DNA from: a virus
Reading direction: 5' to 3' (one strand)
Length of the DNA stretch: 20,340 nucleotides
IMG/VR virus record: IMGVR_UViG_3300009068_000242
Location: 1 to 20,340 of that record
Made by a program: the position numbers and the translations under genes. Under the pieces are notes generated by a model. That model was not told the origin of the DNA. It did no database searches and saw nothing but the letters and a program-made list of their open reading frames with translations. Shown here in pieces: positions 1-6,759 of the stretch (its first letter is position 1; the number at the start of each line of letters is the position of its first letter).

Positions 1-1374
1 AGTCACAATCACGGCAGCAATCACTTCTTTCTTTGCTGTGGCACGAGCCTTTGGACTCATGTCTGCACCCACATTGCCTAAATAGTTTATTGCATCGGTT
101 AGTGCAACTACGGTCGCACCAAACACAGGAATGCTGGCTATCTGTTGATCAACAACTATGTCATCGGCTTGAGCTGCCAGAAAGAGCTGTGCCAAAGCCT
201 CAACATATTCTGGCGAACCTGGTGTTGCTGTTTCTAAAGTTGCGTTGGCGGTGTCTATAAGTAAGGCAACATCTTCTGCGGTCAAAGTGGTTGGATCAAT
301 CTCGGCTGGATTGAGCTCTGTGATTGAAGGCAAAGGCTCAGGGTTGGCAGGTTGAGAAGTTGGCTCTTCCACAGGTGGGTCAGGGATAACCACAGGTGGC
401 AACACGACAGGTGGATTGACCACAGGCGGTTCGGGAACAATAGGCGGTTCGGGAACGACCGGTGGCTGTGGATCAACAGGCGGTTCAGGGTCAACAGGCG
501 GTTCAGGAATCACAGGTGGAGGCGTAGGTTGAATAACCACAGAAACACCCGTAGAAGCCACCACAGGGTCGCTGTAAGCCGAATAAACACCAAGCGAGTC
601 ATTATCCGACCTGACCTGCACAGAGACTTCTGTAGCCTCTGGCAAGCCAGTTATGTCAGCCGATGTTTCGCTGGCACTGATCCCCCAACCAGGATTGTCC
701 CCGTAAGTCCAAGTCACCGCATAATGCTCAATAGGCGTATCGGTTTCGGGAGCATCCCATTTCACATGGAGGGTCGTGCCTTCAGCGACCACGGTCACAT
801 TCTGCGGTGGAATCAAACTAGGCTGCACAGCAGTTGCAGGGTCTTGCGAATACGCTGAAGCCGGAATCGCTCCAGCCAAATCCCCGAACTGATACGACAG
901 GATGTTACAAGCACCGCCACCGTATTCATACCACCAAGCGTCTAAACGCTGGCTCACTCCAGCCACAAAGTCGTGTTGCACGGTTGATCCGCCACAGCCT
1001 TTTAGAGTCCAATCTTCAATAACAGGTTCGCCATCTAAAGATAAATAAAAGCCATCGTCAGCCCATGATTGCAGAGCTACAGAACCAGTCACAGGCAAGG
1101 TGAGATAACCGGTGTAATGGATAGCCACAAAGTCTCCTTGGCAACCAGCAACAATACCGCCTCCCCAGTCATCGTTAATGCTTGAAACGCTTGTCCACGC
1201 TGTATCTGTGGCACACGGAATCAGTTGATCCGTTATTTGATGGTCGGGAAGAGACCTCGGATCAAAGGTATAGACATCAACTTTCAAGCCTTCCACCGGA
1301 TCAGCAAACGCTGGCATTCCAGTAACAATTGAGAGCCATGCCGAGATTGCTAAAACAATCAAGCATCGCTTCAC
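1..1374 (-). CDS. Secreted PA14-FN3-proline-rich surface protein, 3' end beyond window
   Basis: The frame is open from a GTG at 1374 to base 1 (458 codons) and continues outside the window. The GTG has an AGGAG nine bases upstream, inside the end of the preceding gene, whose TAA is four bases away. Residues 1-24 form a Sec signal peptide: a Lys-Arg start, a hydrophobic core and an AFA|D cleavage site. Residues about 30-168 look like a PA14 domain, a beta-fold often sugar-binding, with the WADDGFYLSLDG signature at 104-115 and a YGGGA turn at 151-155. Residues about 188-275 resemble a fibronectin type III domain. Residues 282-350 are proline-rich repeats, then comes an Ala/Asp-rich alpha-helical region. 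A Sec signal is not expected on a virion fibre, so export to the host envelope is inferred. It could still be a receptor-binding or lysis-linked protein. The domain calls are good; the function is unknown. Confidence 0.8.
   Translation of the reverse strand, partial: MKRCLIVLAISAWLSIVTGMPAFADPVEGLKVDVYTFDPRSLPDHQITDQLIPCATDTAWTSVSSINDDWGGGIVAGCQGDFVAIHYTGYLTLPVTGSVALQSWADDGFYLSLDGEPVIEDWTLKGCGGSTVQHDFVAGVSQRLDAWWYEYGGGACNILSYQFGDLAGAIPASAYSQDPATAVQPSLIPPQNVTVVAEGTTLHVKWDAPETDTPIEHYAVTWTYGDNPGWGISASETSADITGLPEATEVSVQVRSDNDSLGVYSAYSDPVVASTGVSVVIQPTPPPVIPEPPVDPEPPVDPQPPVVPEPPIVPEPPVVNPPVVLPPVVIPDPPVEEPTSQPANPEPLPSITELNPAEIDPTTLTAEDVALLIDTANATLETATPGSPEYVEALAQLFLAAQADDIVVDQQIASIPVFGATVVALTDAINYLGNVGADMSPKARATAKKEVIAAVIVT
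367..507 (-). repeat. Proline-rich short repeat inside the PA14-FN3 protein
   Basis: Codons 290-336 of the secreted protein encode repeated PEPPVD, PQPPVV, PEPPIV and PDPPVE type units. At DNA level this is an imperfect 15-18 base tandem repeat built on GAACCGCCTGT. Such Pro-Glu-Pro stretches usually act as stiff stalks that hold a binding domain away from the wall or membrane. The repeat may vary in copy number by slippage. Confidence 0.8.
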
Positions 1375-1378
1375 TCGG

Positions 1379-1600
1379 TTATGCTCCTAAAGCCTTCACA
1401 ATAAAATAAACAAGGGTAGAGCTAAGACCTGCGGTCAAAACGCTGATTAGCCATGCTGACTGATAGCGAGCCTTTTCCAGCGACCTGATCCGTTCTTCAT
1501 GGTCTGCAACCACATTAAGTTTGTATTTAACTTCGGCTATGTCCTGGACTAGCTGTAAAAGTAAAGCCTGATTTGTTGGCGGTTTAACCTCGTCAGACAT
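1379..1600 (-). CDS. Small coiled-coil plus one-helix membrane protein, XhlA/holin-like
   Basis: This 73-residue protein has a charged N-terminal helix (about residues 10-45) with heptad-like hydrophobics, followed by one strong C-terminal membrane segment (about residues 49-69, LISVLTAGLSSTLVYFIVKA) and almost no tail. This is the layout of the XhlA family and of some one-helix holins, which work in host lysis. I chose the ATG at 1600 because it overlaps the TAA of the fibre gene (TAATG) and has GGAG ten bases upstream. A GTG at 1609 would sit too close to that GGAG. The gene lies between the last tail gene seen and a secreted surface protein, a usual place for lysis genes, but no lysin is in view. 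It could instead be a membrane partner of the secreted protein. Confidence 0.7.
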   Translation of the reverse strand: MSDEVKPPTNQALLLQLVQDIAEVKYKLNVVADHEERIRSLEKARYQSAWLISVLTAGLSSTLVYFIVKALGA

Positions 1601-2781
1601 TATGCCCACGCTCCGATTCCTGTGACCGATGATGACCCGACTGGAGTCACCTTAATAAACGAGCCATTCAAAATTGAGAAAGCCGAAGTGTTAGTTCCTG
1701 AAGCCTTTGCCTGTGGCGTCAGAGTTGTGGCAGCCGAAGTGCGAACTAAACCTTTGAAGATAAACGGAACGGTTTGAGAAGTTGCTGAAGTAGATGTGTA
1801 TGCCGTAAAGGAGTTGGATGACAGCAAATTATTAAGCGGTGTCGCTCCAGCAAGTCCTGATAAAGCGTTGCCTGTTGAAGAAGTTGGTGCTGACGAGAAG
1901 TTAAGAATCACGCTGTAAGCGTTGGATGTCACAGAGCTTTGAGTAAAGAAGATTTGACCAACAATCTCTATCTCATAAGTGGTTGAGGCGGTCAAAGCGA
2001 TTCCCACATTGAACATGGATTGAGCAGAGCTTGAACCAGCAGTCAAGGCTCGGTCGGAGCTAAGACCATAGAAGTGTCTTGCAGGCAATAAGGCTCGCCC
2101 ACCGTTTGTGGTGTTTGAGGCAGAAATGTTTGGTGTCAAATAAGCGACAGCACCATCGTATTCAACCGCACCACCGGTCGCAGTTGAAAGGTTTGTGCCT
2201 GACTGAAATCGCAAAGGTGCAAGCGAGGTAGTTCCAACAGCGGTCACCAAAGATGAGGTGAATGATCCGCTACTCAAAACCGAGCTGACCAGGTTTGAGG
2301 TTGCCGAGGTTCTTGAATCAGTAATGTTTGCTGACGAGATAGCGGTCGTAGCTGCGGCTACAGCGATGGTCGCTAAAAGAATAGAGTTTGACGGTGTTGA
2401 AGGTGCAACAGGTGATGCTGCTGCTGTTCCAGCGATGACCTGAAAAGCCACGGTGTTAGTTGAGCCTGAATAATAGGCATCTGAAACGGTAGCCACCACG
2501 ATGTCTCGTCTTGGCAAAGTTGGATCAGCGGTAGCAATAGATAAAACGGTGGTTGCATCGTTATAAGCCACATAGACGCCAGCGTTTGAAGTGCTGGAAA
2601 GAATGCCACACCAACCTGTAGCCACATTCACAGTCATGTTAGGTGTTGCCTGAGCGGTCACCTGCAAAGAAGAAGAACCAATAATGCCTGTGCTGGAAAT
2701 CCAGCTTTGTGTGGTCAGGCGGTCGTTTTCCGCTGGATGCGATCCGTTCTGCAGCCATGACGGTGGTGTGCGTAAAGCCAT
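1600..2781 (-). CDS. Minor tail / tail fibre protein
   Basis: This 393-residue protein is rich in Ser, Thr, Ala and Gly and has few charges, as in trimeric beta-structured fibres. Its first 150 or so residues match a recurring N-terminal type in phage minor tail proteins: a start like MALRTPPSWLQNGSHPAEND, then VYVAYND, an arginine-containing RRDIVVATV stretch, and a run ending NITDSR at about 150-155. The remainder (about 190-393) is probably the exposed head that meets the host surface; I recognise no enzyme motif. The ribosome site TAGGAG six bases before the ATG includes the TAG stop of the distal tail gene, so the two are translationally coupled. Fibre is the best call; the receptor is unknown. 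Confidence 0.75.
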   Translation of the reverse strand: MALRTPPSWLQNGSHPAENDRLTTQSWISSTGIIGSSSLQVTAQATPNMTVNVATGWCGILSSTSNAGVYVAYNDATTVLSIATADPTLPRRDIVVATVSDAYYSGSTNTVAFQVIAGTAAASPVAPSTPSNSILLATIAVAAATTAISSANITDSRTSATSNLVSSVLSSGSFTSSLVTAVGTTSLAPLRFQSGTNLSTATGGAVEYDGAVAYLTPNISASNTTNGGRALLPARHFYGLSSDRALTAGSSSAQSMFNVGIALTASTTYEIEIVGQIFFTQSSVTSNAYSVILNFSSAPTSSTGNALSGLAGATPLNNLLSSNSFTAYTSTSATSQTVPFIFKGLVRTSAATTLTPQAKASGTNTSAFSILNGSFIKVTPVGSSSVTGIGAWA

Positions 2782-2790
2782 TAAAGTCTC

Positions 2791-3642
2791 CTAAACATAA
2801 GCGGGTGAATAAACAACAGAAGCGGATGTGACACCTGCGGTAAAGGCTGTGCCAGTCAAAGTGAAAACCGTAGACCCAGGACTAGCCCCGAACCATTGGC
2901 TTGAGCCAGTCAAAAGGTTTCTGACCGGTGATCCATTGAGCAACACATTTCTGTTCTCTAAATCCAAGACTAGGCTATCAGTTGCCTGTAGTGTCACGGT
3001 AACAGCCAACGACTGGTTGGTGGTTTGATTGGTCAAAATCGGGTTGGTGATTGGCCCTGTGATTGTCACAGTTGGATAAGTTGTCCAAGTTCCCGAATTA
3101 ACTATTGTTAAAGCCGAAGCGTTAGAGCCACCACCGTAGCTCAAGTTATAGGTTCGGTTATAAGTGCGACCGCTCGGAGCGACTGGAGAGATAGAGCCAG
3201 TCGTAAAAGTCTGATCATAATATTTAGGGTTTGGTGCAAACATGGTGACCTGCACACGGATAAAACCATAAGTGTAATCAGGATCAACAAGAACACGCCT
3301 CGACCGCACTCTCGCATAAAGAACCTTGGAAGTATCGGTCGGTGCTAACTGAAAATAAAGAGCTGTAGTGCCAGACTGCTGAGGAACCATCGCCTGATTA
3401 AATAAAGCCAAATTCTGCTGTGCGTTCCTGGTTGCATCGCTGAAAATATTTATTGTAAAAGTGAGATTGCGACCAGACAGAAAGTCACGACCCGAAAACA
3501 TACCGTCGTTATAGCCACGGTTGTCATCTTGAACTCGTAGTTCTGGTAGCCCTAAACCATCCACATCCAAAATCTGGTATGGCGAACCTGCTCCACCAAA
3601 TACAAATGATCCAAACTGAAATGAGTAATAGTTAAGTGGCAT
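2791..3642 (-). CDS. Distal tail protein (Dit-like)
   Basis: The 283-residue product directly follows the tape measure gene, the standard place for the distal tail protein that closes the tail tube and anchors the baseplate. The N-terminal part (about 1-140) has Dit-like features: a short beta start, a GRNLTFTINIF strand near 57-67, and an aromatic, arginine-rich stretch (LYARVRSRRV) followed by FIRVQVTMFAPNPKYYD. The C-terminal half (about 150-283) looks like a beta-sandwich galectin-like lobe with NxT-rich loops. The ATG lies six bases after the tape measure TAG, with TAGG overlapping that stop as the ribosome site. Family assignment comes from pattern and position. No separate tail hub gene follows. 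Confidence 0.75.
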   Translation of the reverse strand: MPLNYYSFQFGSFVFGGAGSPYQILDVDGLGLPELRVQDDNRGYNDGMFSGRDFLSGRNLTFTINIFSDATRNAQQNLALFNQAMVPQQSGTTALYFQLAPTDTSKVLYARVRSRRVLVDPDYTYGFIRVQVTMFAPNPKYYDQTFTTGSISPVAPSGRTYNRTYNLSYGGGSNASALTIVNSGTWTTYPTVTITGPITNPILTNQTTNQSLAVTVTLQATDSLVLDLENRNVLLNGSPVRNLLTGSSQWFGASPGSTVFTLTGTAFTAGVTSASVVYSPAYV

Positions 3643-3648
3643 AGATAC

Positions 3649-5700
3649 CTAGTGTGTCGGGGAAGCCGGAATGGTTATGGGTTGAGGTAAGAATTGCTGG
3701 AACTTCTGCGTTGAGGCAGACGGAGTTACATAAGGCAAGCCAAACTTGACCTGATTGACCACGGTGGAGGCAATCTGCTCTGGTGTGGCTTCGGTAAGGG
3801 TTTGAATAATCACGGTCGGTGCAGGGTTCGGGTTCGGGTTTGGGTTCGGTGTAGGAGTTGGCGTTGGCTTAGGGTTAGCCTTTACAACCGTGTCCGTGAC
3901 CTTGCCTTTGAGGGTCATGAGAGTGGCGTTTAATGTTTCTGTGGCTACCTGCAGAGCGTCAGTCAGGTTCTGGGTCGCTTCAGCAAACATATCGGTCATG
4001 GTCGTTGCCACATCATTCACGCCATTCCTAGAAGCGTCTTGTGCAGCGTTATAAAGCTCTAAAATCTGATTGCGAACTTCCGGTGTTGCACCCATGATGG
4101 CTCTCGCCAACTCGTGACCAGCAACAGGCCCCAGACCCATAACTTCTTTCACAAAGTCGCTGGAGAAACCTGCACCAGCAATCTCTGCAATGTCCTGGGA
4201 GAAGGTGGTGATTCCGGCAAGTTTATCTTTCAAAGATTCAACAAGTGCATCCGCAGTCTTGTTACCTGCGGAGAACAGATCGCCAAGATTGATTTGAGTT
4301 GCCTGTCTAAAGACATCCCTAAAAGCGTTAATCTGGTTCTTTATCTCAGCAGCATAAGCATCGTTGGCTTCTTTAACCGCTTTATGGTAGTCCTTGCGAG
4401 CTTGCAGAATCTGCTTTTGAGTTTCTTTAAGAGCCTTTACCTGTTCGCTATCACCCGTGTTGGCTTTAGGTTTTGATCCCTTCTTGGATGTTGTCCCTGA
4501 GACTGTTGGAAGCAGACCAGCGTCAGATAAATCGCCAAGTTTCTCCATGGCAGAGTCATCCACCTTTGGAGCGATGACTGGCTCAACCTTGATGCCGAAC
4601 ATTGCCATGACACCGTCAATAACAGGTTTGAGGAATTGCCAAAGTGGCCCTAAAACTTCAAGCATCTTCTGGAAGGCTGCCACCAGGAAGTTGACCACAT
4701 TATCTAAGAGAAAACCTAGAACTTCGCCTAGTTTCTCCCAGTATGGAACAAGATAATTCACAATGATGTCAGACAAGAACATCAAAACAGGTACAAGAAT
4801 CTTATCCAGCAACTTAATAAGCGGAGGCAAGATGGAATTCAAAAGTGGCTTAATCACTTTGATAATCGCCTTGAATGCTGGCATAAGAGCATCCATGATT
4901 GCCGTGATCAAAGGCATAACAGCATCCACTACAATTGTGATAATTTCAGCCAAATCTTCAATCACCGGCATCAACGGTTTCAATATTTTCATGAAAGCAC
5001 GAAGCACAGGCATCAGAGCCTTGCCCAGAGTTTCTTGCATTTCTTGAAACATAATGCTCAGTTGTTTCATCGGATCAGCTTCGGCTGCGGCTTCGGCTGC
5101 TCCCTTAGTTTCTTTAGCCAAGTCACCCATGACATCTTTGGACTTCTTCAGCTCAGGGAACATTCTCACAAGTTGAGTTGTATTACCTGCGTGAGCCTTT
5201 GCTAGTGCATTTGCCACATCGCCAACAGGCTTACCCTTCGCAGCCGCGGCATCAAGAGCAATTCCAAGTAACGCTTGGCTCTGATCAGCATCACCAGTCA
5301 CACGCACCAAGTTGCCGAAGGCTGGTCTCAGCTCATCGTCAGCAACTCCGGTCAGGTCTTGCATCTTTTGAATCTGACCATCTATGGCTGTCATCTGTTC
5401 CTGGGTTGCACCAGTCGACTGTTGCAGTTGCAGGTGAAGCAGTTTCATTGACGAGGCATCATCGGCAGCAGCCTTGGCACTAGAAGTTAAAACTCCTGCG
5501 ACCGCAGCAAACCCTAACATTCCCTTGATAGATCCGGTGAGTTTCTTTAGACCACCATCCATGCCACCAAGTTGACCTGAGCTTTTATTAGCACTAGAGC
5601 CAATCTTCTTAAAGTCATCTTGCAGACCATTCATTTGAGACTTCAGTTTGGCTGTTTCTAACTGAATCTCTACAATCATCGGTGGGATTTCGCCAGCCAT
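3649..5700 (-). CDS. Tail tape measure protein
   Basis: At 683 residues this is the longest frame of the tail module and sits just after the chaperone and gp10-like genes. It sets tail length and is threaded through the tube before DNA ejection. Visible parts: a charged helical N-terminus; a hydrophobic segment at about 59-78; a long hydrophobic helical region (about 225-370) that includes 11-residue Pro-containing repeats; a Lys-rich coiled coil near 420-460; and a Pro-Thr/Pro-Asn tract at 609-629 before a C-terminal tail of 54 residues. By the usual 1.5 angstrom per residue rule the tail is about 100 nm. I see no lysozyme or peptidase motif. The start follows the previous TAA by one base, with AAGG six bases upstream. 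Confidence 0.9.
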   Translation of the reverse strand: MAGEIPPMIVEIQLETAKLKSQMNGLQDDFKKIGSSANKSSGQLGGMDGGLKKLTGSIKGMLGFAAVAGVLTSSAKAAADDASSMKLLHLQLQQSTGATQEQMTAIDGQIQKMQDLTGVADDELRPAFGNLVRVTGDADQSQALLGIALDAAAAKGKPVGDVANALAKAHAGNTTQLVRMFPELKKSKDVMGDLAKETKGAAEAAAEADPMKQLSIMFQEMQETLGKALMPVLRAFMKILKPLMPVIEDLAEIITIVVDAVMPLITAIMDALMPAFKAIIKVIKPLLNSILPPLIKLLDKILVPVLMFLSDIIVNYLVPYWEKLGEVLGFLLDNVVNFLVAAFQKMLEVLGPLWQFLKPVIDGVMAMFGIKVEPVIAPKVDDSAMEKLGDLSDAGLLPTVSGTTSKKGSKPKANTGDSEQVKALKETQKQILQARKDYHKAVKEANDAYAAEIKNQINAFRDVFRQATQINLGDLFSAGNKTADALVESLKDKLAGITTFSQDIAEIAGAGFSSDFVKEVMGLGPVAGHELARAIMGATPEVRNQILELYNAAQDASRNGVNDVATTMTDMFAEATQNLTDALQVATETLNATLMTLKGKVTDTVVKANPKPTPTPTPNPNPNPNPAPTVIIQTLTEATPEQIASTVVNQVKFGLPYVTPSASTQKFQQFLPQPITIPASPTH
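3814..3876 (-). repeat. Pro-Thr / Pro-Asn dipeptide tract in the tape measure
   Basis: Codons 609-629 of the tape measure read KPTPTPTP followed by NPNPNPNP, from a near-perfect 6-base tandem repeat (AACCCG/AACCCA on the coding strand). It separates the helical tape from the last 54 residues. A rigid, extended spacer is likely, and the DNA repeat is prone to slippage. Confidence 0.85.
4786..5013 (-). repeat. Eleven-residue (hendecad) repeats in the tape measure
   Basis: Tape measure residues 230-305 divide into about seven units of 11 residues, one of which has 10. Most begin Met-Pro or Lys-Pro and continue with hydrophobic residues: MPVLRAFMKIL, KPLMPVIEDLA, MPLITAIMDAL, MPAFKAIIKVI, KPLLNSILPPL. 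Prolines fall at 231, 242, 263, 274 and 285. Eleven-residue periodicity is known in tape measure proteins and fits a slightly right-handed coiled coil. The region is also hydrophobic enough to enter a membrane during DNA ejection. Confidence 0.7.
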
Positions 5701-5701
5701 G

Positions 5702-6151
5702 TTAACCCTTGTATCTACTTAAAAATGCTTGAAGAAATATTTTGCCTGCTTTGGCTCTAACCTTGCGAGCAGATGGTTCAAGATAAGGATACCTTGCACC
5801 TGATTTCCAGCGTGGATTACCTAGCTCCAGCGACCTAGCGTAAACCATGGTCGGAAATACTTTGTAGGCGTATCCTGGAAAACCGCCTGCCGGAGTGATT
5901 TGGAAACTGTCTCGCAAATGACCTGACCTGCGATTTGGCGGTGATCCGTTGCCACCAATGTGACCACTTGGCTTCCAAGAGCGACCACGCAGTGAGTGAG
6001 GGTTATTGTTCAGCAGTTTCTGGGTTTCATAAACCAGATTTATGGCAACCTGTTTCACACCGAAATCGGCAGCAGATTCCACCTTGTCTTCTCGGTTCTT
6101 GATGGCAGACAGAACCTGAGCCATGTTCTTAATGTGTATTGGATCACTCAT
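5702..6151 (-). CDS. HK97 gp10-like tail completion / neck protein
   Basis: This 149-residue basic protein resembles the HK97-gp10 family: an N-terminal helix, a central SxRGRSWKPSG and PPNRRSGHLRDS stretch (about 53-84), then YARSLELGNP (about 107-116), the family-typical Y-x-x-x-x-E-x-G segment, and an aromatic YPYLEPSARK end. Family members help join tail to head or seal the tail. The ATG overlaps the TGA of the frameshifted chaperone (TGATG), so translation of the two is coupled. Its place after the chaperones and before the tape measure is unusual: in most related phages it comes before the tail tube gene. The family call is good; the role is inferred. Confidence 0.8.
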   Translation of the reverse strand: MSDPIHIKNMAQVLSAIKNREDKVESAADFGVKQVAINLVYETQKLLNNNPHSLRGRSWKPSGHIGGNGSPPNRRSGHLRDSFQITPAGGFPGYAYKVFPTMVYARSLELGNPRWKSGARYPYLEPSARKVRAKAGKIFLQAFLSRYKG

Positions 6152-6680
6152 CAGCTCTGGTTCTTCTTAACTTCATCAACAATGTTGCCAATGGCAATAA
6201 TCCAATCAAGCGTGGCTGCTGGTTGCTCATCGACCTGAGTTGGTGTCCAGCCAAACCGCTCGGCAAGAATGAAATAAAGCCACTCAGCGTCAGGGTAATC
6301 AAAGTCACGATGTGCTTGACCACCCTGCACAATCCATTTTAGTCGTTGAAGTTTTCGCCAGTCGCTTTTGGGTCTGCTTCACCAGCATCCGTTTGAGCCA
6401 ACTGTGGGAAGATAGACGGCAACAAGCCCTGCACCCTGTTCTGCAACTCATCGTAATCAGGGATTGATAGCTCGCCTAAAGAATCTAATTTGGCACTAGG
6501 AATCAGCAGGTCAAAAGACCAGTCTTGGATCATGATGGCGATAATACGCTCCATCATTTCAATGCTGTTTCTGGTGTTTAGCTCGCCATCAATATAGATG
6601 GTTTTACGGTCTTTGTGCTTAAGAGATTTCGGGTCTCTAAAGGTTACGGTGTTGCCTGACGGCAGTTTTATGGTGTTCAT
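6151..6680 (-). CDS. Tail assembly chaperone, -1 frameshift product (lambda G-T type)
   Basis: Translation starts at 6680 and reads 105 codons to AAA at 6368-6366. It then slips back one base at CCCAAAA and reads AGC (6366-6364) onward to TGA at 6153-6151, giving a protein of about 176 residues. The added 71 residues include WLYFILAERFGWTPTQV and a C-terminal TLDWIIAIGNIVDEV stretch, typical of the T part of tail chaperones. This second frame has no start codon that would spare its conserved part, so frameshifting is the only good route. The longer form, made at low level, is thought to bring the tape measure together with tube subunits. The window for slippage is tight: a TGA in the -1 frame lies three codons upstream. 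The join is 6680..6366 plus 6366..6151. Confidence 0.8.
6339..6680 (-). CDS. Tail assembly chaperone, unshifted form (lambda G type)
   Basis: The 113-residue product begins MNTIKLPSGNTVTFRDPKSL, a beta-hairpin start common in tail chaperones of this class, followed by a mostly helical acidic body. It lies between the tail tube and tape measure genes, the conserved position for the G gene. The stop TAA is at 6341-6339, 25 bases after the slippery site. The start is clear: AGGAAGG five bases before the ATG, preceded by a second copy of the same purine run. It is present in assembly complexes but not expected in the finished virion. Confidence 0.85.
   Translation of the reverse strand: MNTIKLPSGNTVTFRDPKSLKHKDRKTIYIDGELNTRNSIEMMERIIAIMIQDWSFDLLIPSAKLDSLGELSIPDYDELQNRVQGLLPSIFPQLAQTDAGEADPKATGENFND
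6366..6372 (-). promoter_or_regulatory. CCCAAAA -1 programmed frameshift site
   Basis: In the zero frame the heptamer reads C CCA AAA. After a one-base backward slip the codons become CCC and AAA, so both tRNAs can re-pair well, as required for an X XXY YYZ site. It lies near the end of the first chaperone frame, with a -1 frame stop three codons upstream and the zero-frame stop nine codons downstream. CCCAAAA-type sites are among those reported for tail chaperone frameshifts. I see no strong stimulatory hairpin directly after it; a weak 5-bp stem (TGTGC/GCACA) lies about 50 bases downstream. Confidence 0.8.
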
Positions 6681-6683
6681 TTG

Positions 6684-6703
6684 TCCTTCCTAAGCCTTCC
6701 TAA
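6684..6703 (-). repeat. Tandem duplicated ribosome binding site before the tail chaperone
   Basis: Two adjacent 10-base units, TTAGGAAGGC and TTAGGAAGGA, precede the ATG at 6680. The second is at normal Shine-Dalgarno distance; the first is about ten bases too far. The loop of the hairpin just upstream contains GCCUUCC, complementary to the first unit and, over six bases, to the second. The spare copy may therefore be a decoy or part of a translational control structure. Confidence 0.75.
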
Positions 6704-6756
6704 AATAAGTGACAGCCACAAGACACAGGAAGGCGTTTGTCCCTTGTGACCGCCAC
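6702..6756 (-). terminator. Intrinsic terminator-like hairpin after the tail tube gene
   Basis: In the minus-strand RNA, 6756-6738 pairs with 6727-6709: 18 of 19 positions pair, four as G-U wobbles, with one G-G mismatch and a 10-base loop (AACGCCUUCC). It is followed by UUAUUUU (6708-6702). This has the form of a rho-independent terminator. The hairpin begins three bases after the tail tube stop codon. It would limit or tune read-through from the abundant tail tube gene into the low-copy chaperone and tape measure genes, and may also protect the 3' end of the tail tube message. Confidence 0.75.
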
Positions 6757-6759
6757 GCT

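Noticed and set aside
367-535. Periodic repeats considered as a CRISPR array
   Set aside because: The period is 15-18 bases, there are no unique spacers, and the repeat is in frame with a proline-rich stalk.
352-858. Plus-strand frame of 168 residues rich in Arg and Trp
   Set aside because: It is antisense to the proline-rich repeat and FN3 region of the secreted protein; the Arg/Trp repeat is the complement of CCG/CCA proline codons. It has no ribosome site or family pattern.
6144-6332. Minus-strand frame of 62 residues starting MCRVV
   Set aside because: It is in a different frame from the conserved chaperone extension (WLYFILAERFGW), which reaches TGA at 6151 by frameshift. Its composition is not protein-like.
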